Shown: one piece after another, positions 8,982 to 18,934 of the stretch
How positions within the stretch are numbered: the stretch's first letter is position 1
How the letters are laid out: each line of letters begins with the position of its first letter
Source: an uncultured Spartobacteria bacterium
GTDB taxonomy: Bacteria > Verrucomicrobiota > Verrucomicrobiia > Chthoniobacterales > Chthoniobacteraceae
Length of the DNA stretch: 64,000 bases
Direction of reading: 5' to 3'
Assembly (NCBI GenBank): GCA_903933715.1
Contig: CAIZLD010000031.1
Coordinates: 58,856 to 122,855, forward strand
Notes under the pieces: generated by a model
Databases searched by the model: none
Told to the model about the DNA's origin: nothing
The model's input: only the letters and a program-made list of their open reading frames with translations
Translations under genes and position numbers: made by a program

Positions 8982-10145
8982 ATGGATCTCGCCTCACGCG
9001 CCACCATCCTCACCCCGTCGCTCACCCTCTCCATCGACAGCAAAGCCAAAGCGATGAAGGCCGACGGCATCGACGTCTGCAGCTTCGCCGCCGGAGAGCC
9101 GGACTTCGATACCCCTGAGCACATCAAAGCCGCCGCCATGGCCGCCCTCGACGGCGGGTTCACCAAATACACCCCCAGCGCCGGCATCCCGAAACTGCGC
9201 GAAGCCATTTCCGAAAAATTCCTGGCTGAAAACGGCATCGACTACAAGCCGCACCAGATCATCGTCTCCAATGGCGCCAAGCACTCGTGCTTCAACGCCA
9301 TCCTGGCCACCATCCAGCCCGGCGACGAAGTGATCATCCCCGCCCCCTATTGGTTGAGCTACCCCGAGATGGTGCGCTTGGCCGGTGGCGAACCGGTGTT
9401 CGTACAAACGACCGAAGAGAACGGCTGGAAGATGACCGCCCAGCAATTTGAAGAGGCGATGACCCCGCTCACCAAGATGGTCATCATCAACACCCCCGGC
9501 AATCCCACCGGAGCCGTCTATACGAAGGAAGAACTCGAAGCCATTGTCGCCGTTGCCGACGAAGAAGGCATCCTCATCCTGGCCGATGAAATTTACGAAA
9601 AGCTCACTTATGATGGCGTCAAGCACGTCTCTGTCGCCTCGCTTTCGCCCGAAGCCTACGACCTCACGATCACCGTCAACGGCTTCTCCAAGGCGTATGC
9701 CATGACCGGCTGGCGCTTGGGCTATCTCGGCGCTCCCGAACCGCTGGCCCGGGCCATCGACTCCATCCAGAGCCATAGCACCTCCAATCCGTGCTCGTTC
9801 GCCCAGCAGGGAGGCGTCGCCGCCCTCAAAGGCGACCAGCAGCCCGTGGTCGATATGGTCGAAGAATTCACCATGAGGCGCGATTACATGTTCAACCGCC
9901 TCTCGGCCATCAAAGGGATCTCCGTCGTCAAACCGGAAGGCGCATTCTACATCCTGGCCAACATCTCCAAGCTCTCGCTCACCTCGCAGAACTTCGCCGA
10001 CCGCCTCCTGAGCAAGGTCAACGTCGTCGCGGTCCCCGGCATCGCCTTTGGCGACGACCGCACCATCCGGTTCAGCTATGCGACCAGCATGGATATCATC
10101 AAAAAGGGAATGGACCGGTTCGAAGAATTCTGCCGGACCCTCTAA
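8982..10145 (+). CDS. aspC: Aspartate aminotransferase, class I (PLP-dependent)
   Basis: This 387-residue fold-type I aminotransferase of the Ib subgroup (Thermus/Bacillus-like) interconverts aspartate and oxaloacetate with glutamate. The Schiff-base lysine is K237 in VNGFSKAYAMTGWRLGY. INTPGNPTGAVY and LADEIYEKL are the other PLP-site motifs, and the C-terminal Arg motif is RFSYATS. It is complete. An intrinsic terminator lies 46 bp downstream, so it ends the transcript that may begin with the NDK-like gene. Substrate range could include aromatic or prephenate substrates. Confidence 0.92.
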   Translation: MDLASRATILTPSLTLSIDSKAKAMKADGIDVCSFAAGEPDFDTPEHIKAAAMAALDGGFTKYTPSAGIPKLREAISEKFLAENGIDYKPHQIIVSNGAKHSCFNAILATIQPGDEVIIPAPYWLSYPEMVRLAGGEPVFVQTTEENGWKMTAQQFEEAMTPLTKMVIINTPGNPTGAVYTKEELEAIVAVADEEGILILADEIYEKLTYDGVKHVSVASLSPEAYDLTITVNGFSKAYAMTGWRLGYLGAPEPLARAIDSIQSHSTSNPCSFAQQGGVAALKGDQQPVVDMVEEFTMRRDYMFNRLSAIKGISVVKPEGAFYILANISKLSLTSQNFADRLLSKVNVVAVPGIAFGDDRTIRFSYATSMDIIKKGMDRFEEFCRTL

Positions 10146-10191
10146 ATTCCAGATTGAAAGCGGAGCCGCGGGCTTCGCGGCAAAAATCACC

Positions 10192-10225
10192 CCCTCGGCA
10201 GGTCACTCTTGCCGAGGGTTTTTTT
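10192..10225 (+). terminator. Rho-independent terminator after aspC
   Basis: CCCTCGGCA (10192-10200) pairs perfectly with TGCCGAGGG (10210-10218) around a nine-base loop and is followed by seven T residues. It closes the aspartate aminotransferase transcript. Confidence 0.92.
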
Positions 10226-10298
10226 GTACCCCGCGGGCGGGGTCGGCCTCCTTTTTCTCTCCTTTCCTTTTATTGGAAAGCGCCGATAGTTATCCGAT

Positions 10299-10736
10299 AT
10301 GAAACGCATGCTTCTGACCGTTGCCGCCATAGTATCGATGGGAACCTGGGCCTCCGCCGACGAATGGCTGACCGACTATTCCCAGGCGCTTGCCGCCTCG
10401 AAAACCCAAAACAAACCGGTGCTCATGGACTTCACCGGGTCCGACTGGTGCGGCTGGTGCATGAAGCTCGACCGGGAAGTTTTTGAAAAACCGGAATTCA
10501 AGAGCTACGCCGCTCAAAGATTCATCCTTCTTAAAGTAGATTTTCCGCGCGGCAAAACGCTTGCCGCCAAGGAAAAAGCGCAAAATGAACAACTGGCTTC
10601 GCAATACGGCATCCAGGGATTTCCGACCTTGGTCGTCCTGAAACCCGATGGCAGCAAAGCCGGGGAATTGGGCTACGTGCCGGGCGGCCCGAAGGCATTT
10701 ATCGCCGAGCTTGAAAAAGTGGCCCCGGCCAAGTAG
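10299..10736 (+). CDS. Exported thioredoxin-like protein (CGWC)
   Basis: This 145-residue protein opens with a signal peptide ([20 protein letters not shown]) and is likely periplasmic. The thioredoxin fold follows with the redox pair C51-G-W-C54 in [13 protein letters not shown] and the cis-proline in [10 protein letters not shown]. It resembles the small thioredoxin-7/DsbD-gamma-like group that reduces or isomerises disulfides in the envelope. The partner is unknown. It precedes transketolase by 103 bp with no obvious functional link. Confidence 0.85.
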   Translation: MKRMLLTVAAIVSMGTWASADEWLTDYSQALAASKTQNKPVLMDFTGSDWCGWCMKLDREVFEKPEFKSYAAQRFILLKVDFPRGKTLAAKEKAQNEQLASQYGIQGFPTLVVLKPDGSKAGELGYVPGGPKAFIAELEKVAPAK

Positions 10737-10839
10737 CGGCGAGGTAGTTAAAGCGGGGTGGATTTTGGCAAATGCCTTGCGATTTCGGCGTGGCTTTCTT
10801 AAGCTATTGGGCTCACCTGTCCACGTCCTTAATCGCTCC

Positions 10840-12822
10840 ATGAATCTCGAAATCCTTTCTCGCGCCGCCAATGAAGCCCGCGGCCTCGCCATCGATGCCG
10901 TCCACAAATGTTCCTCAGGCCATCTCGGGCTTCCGCTCGGATGCGCCGAAATGGGGGCCGCCCTCTTCGGTGTCGCGCTTCGTTACAACCCGGAGCAGCC
11001 GAAATGGCTGGGACGCGACCGGTTCGTGCTTTCCGCCGGTCACGGTTCGATGTTCCTTTATAGCTGGCTGCATCTCGCCGGGTTTGATCTTTCGATGGAA
11101 GAGGTGGCTAACTTCCGCGTCCTCAAAAGCAAGACCCCCGGCCACCCGGAATCGTTTGAAACCCCGGGCGTTGAAGCCACCACCGGCCCGCTCGGTCAAG
11201 GCGTGGCCAATGCCGTCGGATACGCCGTCTCCGCGAAGATGGCGGCGGCCCGTTTCAACACGCCAGAACACCCGATTTTCGATCAGCACATCGTTGTCCT
11301 CGCGGGCGACGGCTGCATGCAGGAAGGGGTCGCCCAGGAAGCCAGCGCGTTTGCCGGTCACGCCCAACTTGATAACCTGATCCTCATTTACGATTCCAAC
11401 GACGTCACCCTCGATGCCATGGCGGTTGCTTCGCAGAACGAAGACACCGCGAAGCGGTACGAAGCGCTTCAATGGGATGTCCAGACGATCAATGGCCACG
11501 ATATTCCGGCTTTCCTAGCCGCGTTTGAAAAAGCGAAGGCCGCCACCGGCAAGCCGCAGCTCATCATCGCCAAGACCGTGATTGGCAAAGGAATCCCGGA
11601 AGTCGCCGGAACCGCCAAAGGGCATGGCGAAGGCGGGGCGAAGTTCGCCGAAGCCGCCCGCAAAGCGCTCGGCCTGCCCGAGGAACCGTTTTACGTTTCC
11701 TGTGAAACCCGCGACTTTTTCGAGGGAGTCAAACGCGCGCGCATTGCCGATTACGAAGCCTGGAACGCCGTCTTCCAAGCCTGGAGCCAGGCCAACCCGG
11801 CCCAAGCCGAGTTGCTCGCAAGCGGCGTGAAAAACGAGGTTCCGGCTGACCTGCTCGCCCGTATCCCGGCGTTTGCCGCCGATGCCAAACTGGCCACCCG
11901 CAAAGCCGCTGCCGACGTCCTCCAGCCGATTGCCGAAGCGATGCCGCTCTTGATCGGCGGTTCCGCCGACCTCTACGGCTCCACGCTCAATTACATCGCC
12001 AGTTCCAAAGACTGGTCGCCCGAAAACTGGGGCGGCCGCAACATCCGGTTTGGCATCCGCGAACACGCCATGGCCGGGATCATGAACGGCATCGCCTTTG
12101 ATGGGTTGTTCCGCCCCTCCGGCGCGACCTTCATGGTTTTTGCTGATTACCTGCGCCCGTCCGTCCGCGTTGCCGCGCTTTCCGGCCTCCCGGTCACTTA
12201 TATTTTGACCCACGACAGCGTCGGCGTCGGCGAAGACGGCCCCACTCATCAGCCGGTCGAAACCGTCAGCGGCCTGCGCCTCATCCCGAATCTCGATGTC
12301 ATCCGGCCCGCCGATCCGGAGGAAACCGCCGGGGCGTTCACCGCCGCGATGCAGCGCATTAGCGGGCCCACCGCCCTCTCGCTTACCCGTCAGGTCGTCC
12401 CCAACTTGAGCTTTGCCCCGGTCGAGACCCGCCGCCAGGGGGTGTTCAAGGGAGCCTACATTTTGGTCAAAGAGACCGCGCCATTGGAGATAATCCTGCT
12501 CGCCAGCGGCAGCGAAGTCCAGCACGCCGTGGCCGCCGCCAGGGAACTCGGAGCGGGCGTCCGCGTCGTCTCCGTTCCGTCCATGGAACGGTTCGAGCGC
12601 CAGAGCGCCGAATACCGCGAAGAGATCCTCCCGTCCGCCTGCCGACGCCGCGTGGCCATGGAAGCCGGCGTAAGCGATCTATGGTATCGCTGGGTTGGGC
12701 TTGACGGCAAAGTGATCGGCATTGACCGCTTTGGAATCAGCGCGCCCGGCGACCAGGTGATGCAAATCCTCGGTATGACTGCGGCCAACGTTGTCACGAC
12801 CGTGCGCTCGCTCGTCTCATGA
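10840..12822 (+). CDS. tkt: Transketolase
   Basis: The ThDP-dependent enzyme moves two-carbon ketol units in the pentose phosphate pathway. I place the start at the ATG at 10840 ([20 protein letters not shown]), giving 660 residues, the usual length; the open frame runs further upstream but that part is not conserved. [27 protein letters not shown] and [16 protein letters not shown] (ThDP-binding GDG...) are visible in the N-terminal domain, and [15 protein letters not shown] with [16 protein letters not shown] in the pyrimidine domain. Its stop overlaps the start of the Sel1-repeat gene (ATGA), so the two are probably translationally coupled. Confidence 0.95.
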   Translation: MNLEILSRAANEARGLAIDAVHKCSSGHLGLPLGCAEMGAALFGVALRYNPEQPKWLGRDRFVLSAGHGSMFLYSWLHLAGFDLSMEEVANFRVLKSKTPGHPESFETPGVEATTGPLGQGVANAVGYAVSAKMAAARFNTPEHPIFDQHIVVLAGDGCMQEGVAQEASAFAGHAQLDNLILIYDSNDVTLDAMAVASQNEDTAKRYEALQWDVQTINGHDIPAFLAAFEKAKAATGKPQLIIAKTVIGKGIPEVAGTAKGHGEGGAKFAEAARKALGLPEEPFYVSCETRDFFEGVKRARIADYEAWNAVFQAWSQANPAQAELLASGVKNEVPADLLARIPAFAADAKLATRKAAADVLQPIAEAMPLLIGGSADLYGSTLNYIASSKDWSPENWGGRNIRFGIREHAMAGIMNGIAFDGLFRPSGATFMVFADYLRPSVRVAALSGLPVTYILTHDSVGVGEDGPTHQPVETVSGLRLIPNLDVIRPADPEETAGAFTAAMQRISGPTALSLTRQVVPNLSFAPVETRRQGVFKGAYILVKETAPLEIILLASGSEVQHAVAAARELGAGVRVVSVPSMERFERQSAEYREEILPSACRRRVAMEAGVSDLWYRWVGLDGKVIGIDRFGISAPGDQVMQILGMTAANVVTTVRSLVS

Positions 12823-13877
12823 TCGAGCGGTTTTCAATGAGATTCCGAAAATCCCATGCCGTTGTCCTCTTCGGATTAATGGCCACCGGTTTGGCCTGGG
12901 CTGCCCCGTTGAAAGAAACGATCCAGTCCCGGCTCGATGCCAACCCGTACCTGATCCAGCAGCAGATCAAAATCCGCGTTTTGCAGGAACAGCGCGGCAG
13001 CATTTCGCTGGAATTGACGGAAGGGCCAAAGATGCTGCGGGATTTATTGCGCAAAGGGATCGAGTTGGAGGGGGCCGGGATGCGGGAAGCCGCTTTGAAC
13101 GAAAACGATCTCAAATCGCTGAGCTGTATTCGCAACGCGGTCAAAGCCATTCGTGCGATCAAGGGAATCAAAGAGATATCGATCACTGGCGCGATCAACC
13201 CGTTTGATACCGCAGAGAACGATTACAACAAGGCTTGCCAGCAACTATCCCAAGGCACCCCGGCGGAGCGGGAGGAAGCCATCCCGCTTCTTAAAAAAGC
13301 TGCCGAAGCCGGTTTGGCCATTGCCCAGACCGATCTGGCCGGATTTTACGTCCTCGGAGGAGGCGTAAACCCAGACGAGCGGCAAGCTCTGGAATGGTAT
13401 CGCAAAGCCGCCGCTCAGGGAGAACCCCGCGCACAATTTAATTTGGGCCGAATGCTCGCCGTTGGCCGGGGCACGGACCGGAACTATCCCGAAGCCATTG
13501 AATGGTATCGCAAAGCCGCCGCCCAGGACCGGCAGCTCACCGCAAAGCTCAAAAGCCTAAACGAACTGGCGCTTTTGCTGGCCACCTGCCCCCAGGCAAA
13601 ACTGCGCGACGGCAATGCCGCTTTGGAGCTCATTCAAAAAGCCCAGCAACTCGATCCAAATAACCCGCTTCAGGACGAAGTGCTGGCGGCTGTTTACGCG
13701 CAATGCGGGCGGTTTCCTGAAGCCGTCGAACAGCAGAAAAAATGGCTTCGATTTTTGCAGGAGGCAAAAATGGATCCTGCTGAAAAAGAGAGCAAGCTTG
13801 CCAAAGCAAACTATCGGCTGGAACTCTATCTGAAAAACGAGCTCGATCTGGAACCGGAACCGGAACCGGAAAATTAG
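12819..13877 (+). CDS. Exported Sel1-repeat/TPR protein
   Basis: This 352-residue protein has a hydrophobic N-terminal segment ([15 protein letters not shown]) that looks like a signal peptide; a second Met at residue 7 could be the true start. A roughly 100-residue region of mixed structure resembling a BON domain follows. Then come Sel1-like repeats, visible as [40 protein letters not shown] and [12 protein letters not shown], plus a last TPR. It ends in EPEPEPEN. Sel1/TPR arrays mediate protein contacts. The partner is unknown. The ATGA overlap with tkt is real but the pathway link is unclear. Confidence 0.75.
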   Translation: MIERFSMRFRKSHAVVLFGLMATGLAWAAPLKETIQSRLDANPYLIQQQIKIRVLQEQRGSISLELTEGPKMLRDLLRKGIELEGAGMREAALNENDLKSLSCIRNAVKAIRAIKGIKEISITGAINPFDTAENDYNKACQQLSQGTPAEREEAIPLLKKAAEAGLAIAQTDLAGFYVLGGGVNPDERQALEWYRKAAAQGEPRAQFNLGRMLAVGRGTDRNYPEAIEWYRKAAAQDRQLTAKLKSLNELALLLATCPQAKLRDGNAALELIQKAQQLDPNNPLQDEVLAAVYAQCGRFPEAVEQQKKWLRFLQEAKMDPAEKESKLAKANYRLELYLKNELDLEPEPEPEN

Positions 13878-13904
13878 TGGGCTGTTAACGAATTGTGAAA
13901 AAGT

Positions 13905-14019
13905 AATTAGGAAACCAAGAAGCCAGAAAAAAGGGGGTGGAATTGAAGGTTCTGTTTTTGGAACGCTCAATGGCGGTCCATCCCTCTCACTCCCTCTGCT
14001 GCCTTTTCCTGGCTTCTAG
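13905..14019. repeat. GGAAACCAGGAAGCCAGG-type interspersed repeat, copy 1
   Basis: AATTAGGAAACCAAGAAGCC (13905-13924), preceded by ACGAATTGTGAAAAAG, matches AATTAGGAAACCAGGAAGCC at 26514-26533. An inverted partner, CTTTTCCTGGCTTC, lies at about 14003-14016, as one does near 26930 for the second copy. It is non-coding and precedes the 168-bp palindrome. Confidence 0.6.
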
Positions 14020-14184
14020 AGCATCTGCCAAAAGAAATTTCCGGATAAAAATGCGAGCGCCACGGGTTAACGCGCAAGGCGCGAGCGAAGCGGCTGTAGT
14101 TTCCTACTGCCCGAGCGAGCAACGCAGCGCGATGACCCGTGCCGCCGCACTCTTTTCGGAAAGAGATTTTGGCAGTTGCTCTAA
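14017..14184. repeat. 168-bp imperfect palindrome (MITE-like)
   Basis: The ends are inverted: TAGAGCATCTGCCAAAA on the left and TTTTGGCAGTTGCTCTA on the right. Nearly the whole interval folds on itself around the centre GTAGTTTCCTAC, with CACGGGT and ACCCGTG pairing midway. No open frame of interest is present. Size and ends suit a non-autonomous miniature element or a very long RNA hairpin. Confidence 0.65.
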
Positions 14185-14233
14185 ATTCAAAATTCGTAAA
14201 ATCCGGATTGAGGCGGCGGCCCGGGCTGACGCT

Positions 14234-15448
14234 CTAAAGCAGCGCGTCGCGTTTGATGCCGTGCAGTTCAAACACACGCACAACGGTTTCCTCGATGAGA
14301 TTATTTGGGCAGGATGCCCCGGCGGTGATGCCGATGGTGACGGGCGGCGCGGGCATCCAATGGGCGGTGACAATCTCCTCCCTTTTTTGAAGATCAAAAT
14401 GCCGGATATGCTCGCGCGATCCCAGCCGGCTCGCGTTGCCGATGAAGTAGGTCGGGAGAATCTCCTCCCCCATCTCGGCCAGGTGCGAAGTGTTGGAGGA
14501 ATTGTAACCGCCGACGACCAGGAGCAGGTCCATCGGTTGATTCACCATTTCGGCCAGCGCATCCTGCCGTTCCTGGGTGGCCCCACAGATGGTGTCAAAG
14601 AACCGAAAGCTCTCGCGGGCCAGTTCGACCCCGTCGCGCGCTTCAACGGCCGCTTTGATCCGGCGCTGCACCTCCTCGGTTTCTCCCTGCAGCATGGTGG
14701 TCTGGTTGGCGATCCCGACGCGGCGTAAATGGAGGTCCGGGTCGAACCCTTCGGAAAATGCCCCTTGGAACCGCGCCAGAAAATCGGCTTTATTCCCGCC
14801 ATGGCGGATGTAATCGCAAAGAATATCGGTCTCCTCCAGCGTCAGGAGGACGAGGTAATGGCCTTTGCCTCCGATCAGCGCCCGGCTGGCGGTGGCCTTG
14901 GTCTCTTCGTGTTGGGCTTTGCCGTGGATGATGGAGGTCACGTCGCTCGACGCGTTTTGCCGGACCCGTTTCCAAACGCTCATCACGTCGCCGCAAGTGG
15001 TATCGACGATCTGGCAGCCGCTTTCGCGGATGCGTTCCAAAGTGTTCACATCGGTGCCGAAGGCCGGGACAATCACAACGTCCCCCGGGGCGAGCCGGTC
15101 GAGATCCGGGACGCCGGATTTGCCGACGAGATTTTGAATCCCCATTTCGCGGATTTGCTGGTTCACCTCCGGGTTGTGAATGATTTCGCCGAGGATGAAG
15201 AGCCGCCGTCCGGCGAACACTTTGGCGGCGGCATAGGCGAGATCGATGGCTCGTTCGACTCCGTAGCAAAAGCCAAATTGCTTGGCCAGTTTCACCGTGA
15301 CCTGGCCTGCCGTGATGGAACCGCCGTTAGCTCGCAGATGATCGACGATGTCGCTGCGGTAATGGGATTCGACCTGGGCTTGCACCAGGGACATCACCTC
15401 GGGGGTTCGCAGGTTTACCCGCTGGGGTGAAGGGGTGGGAGTGGTCAT
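14234..15448 (-). CDS. ispH: 4-hydroxy-3-methylbut-2-enyl diphosphate reductase, long form
   Basis: IspH (LytB) performs the last step of the MEP pathway, yielding IPP and DMAPP with a [4Fe-4S] cluster. The three cluster cysteines lie in FGFCYGVERA, DTTCGDVMSVW and TAGASCPNNLIEETV. The ATG at 15448 (MTTPTPSPQRVNLRTPEVM) gives 404 residues; another in-frame ATG lies at 15484. E. coli IspH is about 316 aa, so this is the extended class known from cyanobacteria and PVC bacteria, with an extra N-terminal segment and insertions. It is followed on the same strand, 49 bp upstream of its start, by the CNNM genes. Confidence 0.95.
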   Translation of the reverse strand: MTTPTPSPQRVNLRTPEVMSLVQAQVESHYRSDIVDHLRANGGSITAGQVTVKLAKQFGFCYGVERAIDLAYAAAKVFAGRRLFILGEIIHNPEVNQQIREMGIQNLVGKSGVPDLDRLAPGDVVIVPAFGTDVNTLERIRESGCQIVDTTCGDVMSVWKRVRQNASSDVTSIIHGKAQHEETKATASRALIGGKGHYLVLLTLEETDILCDYIRHGGNKADFLARFQGAFSEGFDPDLHLRRVGIANQTTMLQGETEEVQRRIKAAVEARDGVELARESFRFFDTICGATQERQDALAEMVNQPMDLLLVVGGYNSSNTSHLAEMGEEILPTYFIGNASRLGSREHIRHFDLQKREEIVTAHWMPAPPVTIGITAGASCPNNLIEETVVRVFELHGIKRDALL

Positions 15449-15532
15449 GGCATTCAACCTAGCCGCAATCGGCCTTTCAGACAAAACAGAAGTTGAGGTT
15501 GGAGTCGTTGGGAGAAAAGTTCCTCCCCTCTT

Positions 15533-16498
15533 TTAATTCTTTTCAACTCCCCCCGGTCCCGAAATGAGGCGCCGATAGAGTGTTTCGGCAAAGATAATCC
15601 CTCGCGGTTGATCCCCATCCATCACCAAAGCTGCCGGGGTGCGGGCCGTGCGCAGCCGCCGCATCACGAGAAAGGCGGACTCGTCCGCTGTGACGGGGGC
15701 GATCCGGCGAAGATGCGAGAGAATCCGGCTCCGGGTCGAGCGGTTGAGCAGGATGTCAAAAAGATGGACGAGCCCCAATACCTCGCCGGTTTCGGAGATA
15801 ACCAGAAAACGTTCCCCCTTGCCGCTGCGGCTTGCCGCCACGAGGTCTTCCACTTCGGCGTAAGGGTCAATGGAGGGGAGATTTTCCAACGGGATCATCA
15901 GATCGCGCGCCGGGATGGACCTGAAATCGAGCACGCCATGGATGAGCTGGCGTTCCACCGGCGTGATCGCGCCGGTGCGTTCGCTCTCCAGCGTGAAATA
16001 TTTGAAATCCTCGCGGGCGGCGAAAAGCTTGCGGGGCTCGGTTTCCAGGAAAGGGCAGAGCCGGTGGAGCAGGCCCGAGCCGAGCCTCAACAGCGGGGCC
16101 AGAACAAAGCTGGCCAGTTTTAGCGGCTTGGAAAGCAGGGCCAGAGCTTGGTTGGGAAAGCGCCGGAAGAGCGATTTGGGCAGCAGTTCCAGCACGAAAA
16201 GATACAGCGGCAGAAAGAGCGCGAGCGAAAGGAAATACCCGGCACGCCCCCAGGCGCGGGTGAGCGACCCCGTCACGAGCACGATGGCGAGAATATTGGC
16301 AAGATGCGTCACCAGCACCACCGTGATGAGCAGCCGACCCGGGTCTTTGAGGAGTTTTTGGAGCCGCAGGGCGGCCCGGTTACGGTGCTTGGCCAGATGG
16401 CGGAGCCGGACCCGGTTAAGGCTCAACAGGCCCGCTTCCATCCCGGAAAAAAGAAACGAGATGAGCAGCAAAAACGCGAGGATCAACCCGAGAATCAT
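15533..16498 (-). CDS. CNNM/DUF21 and CBS-domain membrane protein (second of pair)
   Basis: This 321-residue protein starts with a DUF21/CNNM membrane domain (ILGLILAFLLLISFLFSGME, then helices near 50-100) and ends with a CBS pair (ARDLMIPLENLPSIDPYAEV, GEVLGLVHLFDILL). Unlike its upstream neighbour it lacks the C-terminal CorC/HlyC domain. Family members are linked to magnesium or cobalt efflux and resistance. Its ATG overlaps the upstream gene's stop by four bases (16495-16498), so the two are coupled and may form a heteromer. Confidence 0.85.
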   Translation of the reverse strand: MILGLILAFLLLISFLFSGMEAGLLSLNRVRLRHLAKHRNRAALRLQKLLKDPGRLLITVVLVTHLANILAIVLVTGSLTRAWGRAGYFLSLALFLPLYLFVLELLPKSLFRRFPNQALALLSKPLKLASFVLAPLLRLGSGLLHRLCPFLETEPRKLFAAREDFKYFTLESERTGAITPVERQLIHGVLDFRSIPARDLMIPLENLPSIDPYAEVEDLVAASRSGKGERFLVISETGEVLGLVHLFDILLNRSTRSRILSHLRRIAPVTADESAFLVMRRLRTARTPAALVMDGDQPRGIIFAETLYRRLISGPGGVEKN

Positions 16499-17760
16499 TC
16501 TCCCTCCTCCTCTTCGCTCCTGGGTAAGTGGGAAACCGCGGGCAATTCCACGAGCATTTCGTAAATCCGTTTGCGGGTGACTCGCTGGATCGTGAGCCGC
16601 ATCCCTTTGAGTTCGACGACATCGCCGTTGCGCGGCAGCGAGCCGAGTTGGTTAAAGACAAGGCCGCCGATGGTATCAATCCCCTCGGTTTCCAACGGGA
16701 TGCCGACCCGTTCACTCAAATCATCGAGCCGGACGTGCCCCGCAACCAGGAGCCGGCCCTCCCCCGCGCTCTCGATGTAGAGTTCTTCGTCGGCGGAGGG
16801 AATGGCGTCCGAGATAATCTGCTCCACCACGTCCGGCGGGGCCACGATTCCCTCGGTCCCGCCAAACTCGTCCACGACAATGGCAAGCCGCTGGGGATGG
16901 GTCAAAAAACTGCGCAGCAAATCGAGCGCCTTCATCGTTTCCGAGACATAGCTGGGAGGCGTGAGCACCTCGGTGTAAGGCAGCTCCGGGGCGAGCAGGA
17001 ACCGCTTCACATCCAGGAGCCCGACGATGTTGTCGGGAGTGTCGGCGTAGACCGGAACCCGCCGGAAGCGTTTGGTTCGGAGCCGTTCGAGCGCCTGTTC
17101 GTTGGTAAGATCGTCCGGGATGGCAAACACATCCGGGCGCGGCGTCATGCAGTCCCGCGCCGTTTTGTTTCCGAGCTTCAGGATTTCCTGGATGATCTCG
17201 CTTTCGGTCAACTGGAGCGTTCCCTCCTCGACACTCCACTCGATGAGCGTTTCGAGTTCCGCTTCGTCGAGCGGCTGCCGGGTGGTGAATTTTTTGGGAG
17301 TCAAGAAATCCGCCGCTTGATCGCTGGCCCGCTGCAAAAACAGGCAGACCGGTCCGAGCGCCGGAAGCAGCCAATCAAGCGCACGGGAGCCGAATGCCGC
17401 CACCTGCAACGGGTAATGCAGCGCAACGGTTTTGGGGAGCAGATCGCCCGCCCCCACCACAATCGGAAAAATCACCAACGCGTAGGACCAGAATGGCAGG
17501 CTCGCGGGCAGACTTTCCCTCAAGACAAAAATGCAGAGGAAGATCAGCGGCAGGTTCACGAGCGCATCGGCGAGCAGGAGCGCGCTCAAGAGCCGCCGGG
17601 GATTGGACAGAATGCGTTCGAGCGCGGCCTCCCGCACTTTGTCATTGAGATGACGGATCTGTATCGGATGCAAAGAGAAGAAGGCCGTCTCCAGCGCGGA
17701 GAAGAGGGCTGAAATAAAGATGAGAGCGCCGATCAGGGCGACGGGGATGAAAAGCTCCAT
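16495..17760 (-). CDS. CNNM/CorC (HlyC) family transporter (first of pair)
   Basis: I prefer the ATG at 17760 (MELFIPVALIGALIFISALF) over an upstream TTG, giving 421 residues. Order: a DUF21 membrane domain to about residue 185, a CBS pair (ARDCMTPRPDVFAIPDDLT, NIVGLLDVKRFLL), then the CorC_HlyC domain (VDEFGGTEGIVAPPDVVEQI, ending DVVELKGMRLTIQRV). This is the full-length architecture of the CorC/YfjD group, implicated in divalent cation transport; the older name haemolysin is misleading. It forms a two-gene unit with the shorter paralogue. Confidence 0.9.
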   Translation of the reverse strand: MELFIPVALIGALIFISALFSALETAFFSLHPIQIRHLNDKVREAALERILSNPRRLLSALLLADALVNLPLIFLCIFVLRESLPASLPFWSYALVIFPIVVGAGDLLPKTVALHYPLQVAAFGSRALDWLLPALGPVCLFLQRASDQAADFLTPKKFTTRQPLDEAELETLIEWSVEEGTLQLTESEIIQEILKLGNKTARDCMTPRPDVFAIPDDLTNEQALERLRTKRFRRVPVYADTPDNIVGLLDVKRFLLAPELPYTEVLTPPSYVSETMKALDLLRSFLTHPQRLAIVVDEFGGTEGIVAPPDVVEQIISDAIPSADEELYIESAGEGRLLVAGHVRLDDLSERVGIPLETEGIDTIGGLVFNQLGSLPRNGDVVELKGMRLTIQRVTRKRIYEMLVELPAVSHLPRSEEEEGE

Positions 17761-17950
17761 GCCGATACGTCCAACGATAGCCGCGGGAGCGGTTGTGAAC
17801 CACAAAAAAGAGGCGGCCAGCCAAATGAGGGGAAAGCCCAGGCGGGAGACCGGAGATTGCTTTGCGGCGGCTAGGCGATGATCCGTTTATCGGCTCGGGT
17901 GCGGGAACGGGCTCGTTTCCGGGCCCGGGAAGGGGATAATCGCGAGCGGT

Positions 17951-18559
17951 ATGAAAACGATCCTGTTCGCCCTTTGCCCAGCCTTGCTGCTGGTTTCCTG
18001 CGCGGCGCCAGCCGTTCGCGTCACGCACACCGACGTCGCCACCGGCGCGGTGAATCCCAAAGCCATCTACATCCGCCCGTTCCGCATTGCCGGTTCTTTT
18101 GACCGTTGCACCCCCAGCGGCAATGCGCCGATCCGGGCGTCGCTCCTGCCGGTGCGGTTCGCCGATAATCTCCAGGAAGAGCTTTCCAAAATCGCCCCCG
18201 CCCGCGTGTTGGCCTGCAACGAGGCAGCCCCCGTGGGATGGGTCGTGGACGGCGTTTTCGAATCGGTCGAAACCGGCTATTCACCCCAACGCTGGAGCCC
18301 GCTCGGGGAGGCCATCACCCACAAATCATGCGTCTTGATGCACGTTCGGATCACCGATGTGAATTGCGGAAAAGTCGTCTACGAGTTTGACGTGGCCGCC
18401 GGGACTAAAGAGGGGGCGTTCGGTTCAGTGACCGCGCCGGGCCTGGGATACCCGCTCCCGTTTGACCTTCGCAATGCCGCCGAAGTCATTGCGACGACGC
18501 TCACGCCCGACCCATTCAAATACGGCGTGCGGAGTTCGCCCGAGTTTCGGTATTATTAG
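17951..18559 (+). CDS. Putative lipoprotein
   Basis: This 202-residue protein starts MKTILFALCPALLLVSCAAP, a clear type II signal peptide with lipobox LVSC, so the mature protein should be anchored through C17. The rest (YIRPFRIAGSFDRC, RFADNLQEELSKIAPARVL, VVYEFDVAAGTKEG) is similar in layout to DUF4410-like envelope lipoproteins, but I cannot assign a function. It stands alone, divergent from the CNNM pair and convergent with xseA, with repeat copy 2 between. Confidence 0.7.
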   Translation: MKTILFALCPALLLVSCAAPAVRVTHTDVATGAVNPKAIYIRPFRIAGSFDRCTPSGNAPIRASLLPVRFADNLQEELSKIAPARVLACNEAAPVGWVVDGVFESVETGYSPQRWSPLGEAITHKSCVLMHVRITDVNCGKVVYEFDVAAGTKEGAFGSVTAPGLGYPLPFDLRNAAEVIATTLTPDPFKYGVRSSPEFRYY

Positions 18560-18593
18560 GCTTCCAGAATGGGACTTATGGGAATCATGGGAC

Positions 18594-18930
18594 TAAGCTG
18601 AATCGAAATTCAAAAGCCGCCGCAACCCGGAGGGTTGCCAGCGAATAGCCGGGTTGAGTAGACGCACTCATCTTTCCTGCGGCACTTCCCGCCGCAACCC
18701 GGAGGGTTGCCAGCGAATAGCCGGTGGTTGAGCGTTAGCGACACCACCGGATGAGGTGTTGGAAGAATTCACCCCAAAGGGGTGGCAGAAAACGAGGCGA
18801 TGCTCTCTGCCACCCCTTTGGGGGTGAAGCGCAGTTTCGCATTGAACCGGTGGTGTCGCTTCGCTCAACCACCGGCTATCGGCTTCAAACCCTTTGGGTT
18901 TGGCTCGATCTGAATGTCGATTCAGCCTAA
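18594..18930. repeat. Convergent-intergenic repeat family, copy 2
   Basis: It begins TAAGCTGAATCGAAATTC and ends GTCGATTCAGCCTAA. The left block CAACCCGGAGGGTTGCCAGC is duplicated inside the element (near 18622 and 18691), making this the longest copy. Internal arms GGTGGTTGAGCG and GGTGTCGCTTCGCTCAACCA are as in copy 1. It sits between the lipoprotein and xseA, ending five bases from the xseA stop. A short tandem of ATGGGACT/ATGGGAAT units (18569-18595) abuts its left end. Confidence 0.85.
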
Positions 18931-18934
18931 TGGC

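Noticed and set aside
10648..10839. N-terminal extension of transketolase
   Set aside because: These 64 codons overlap the upstream thioredoxin-like gene and are not conserved; the ATG at 10840 gives the normal length.
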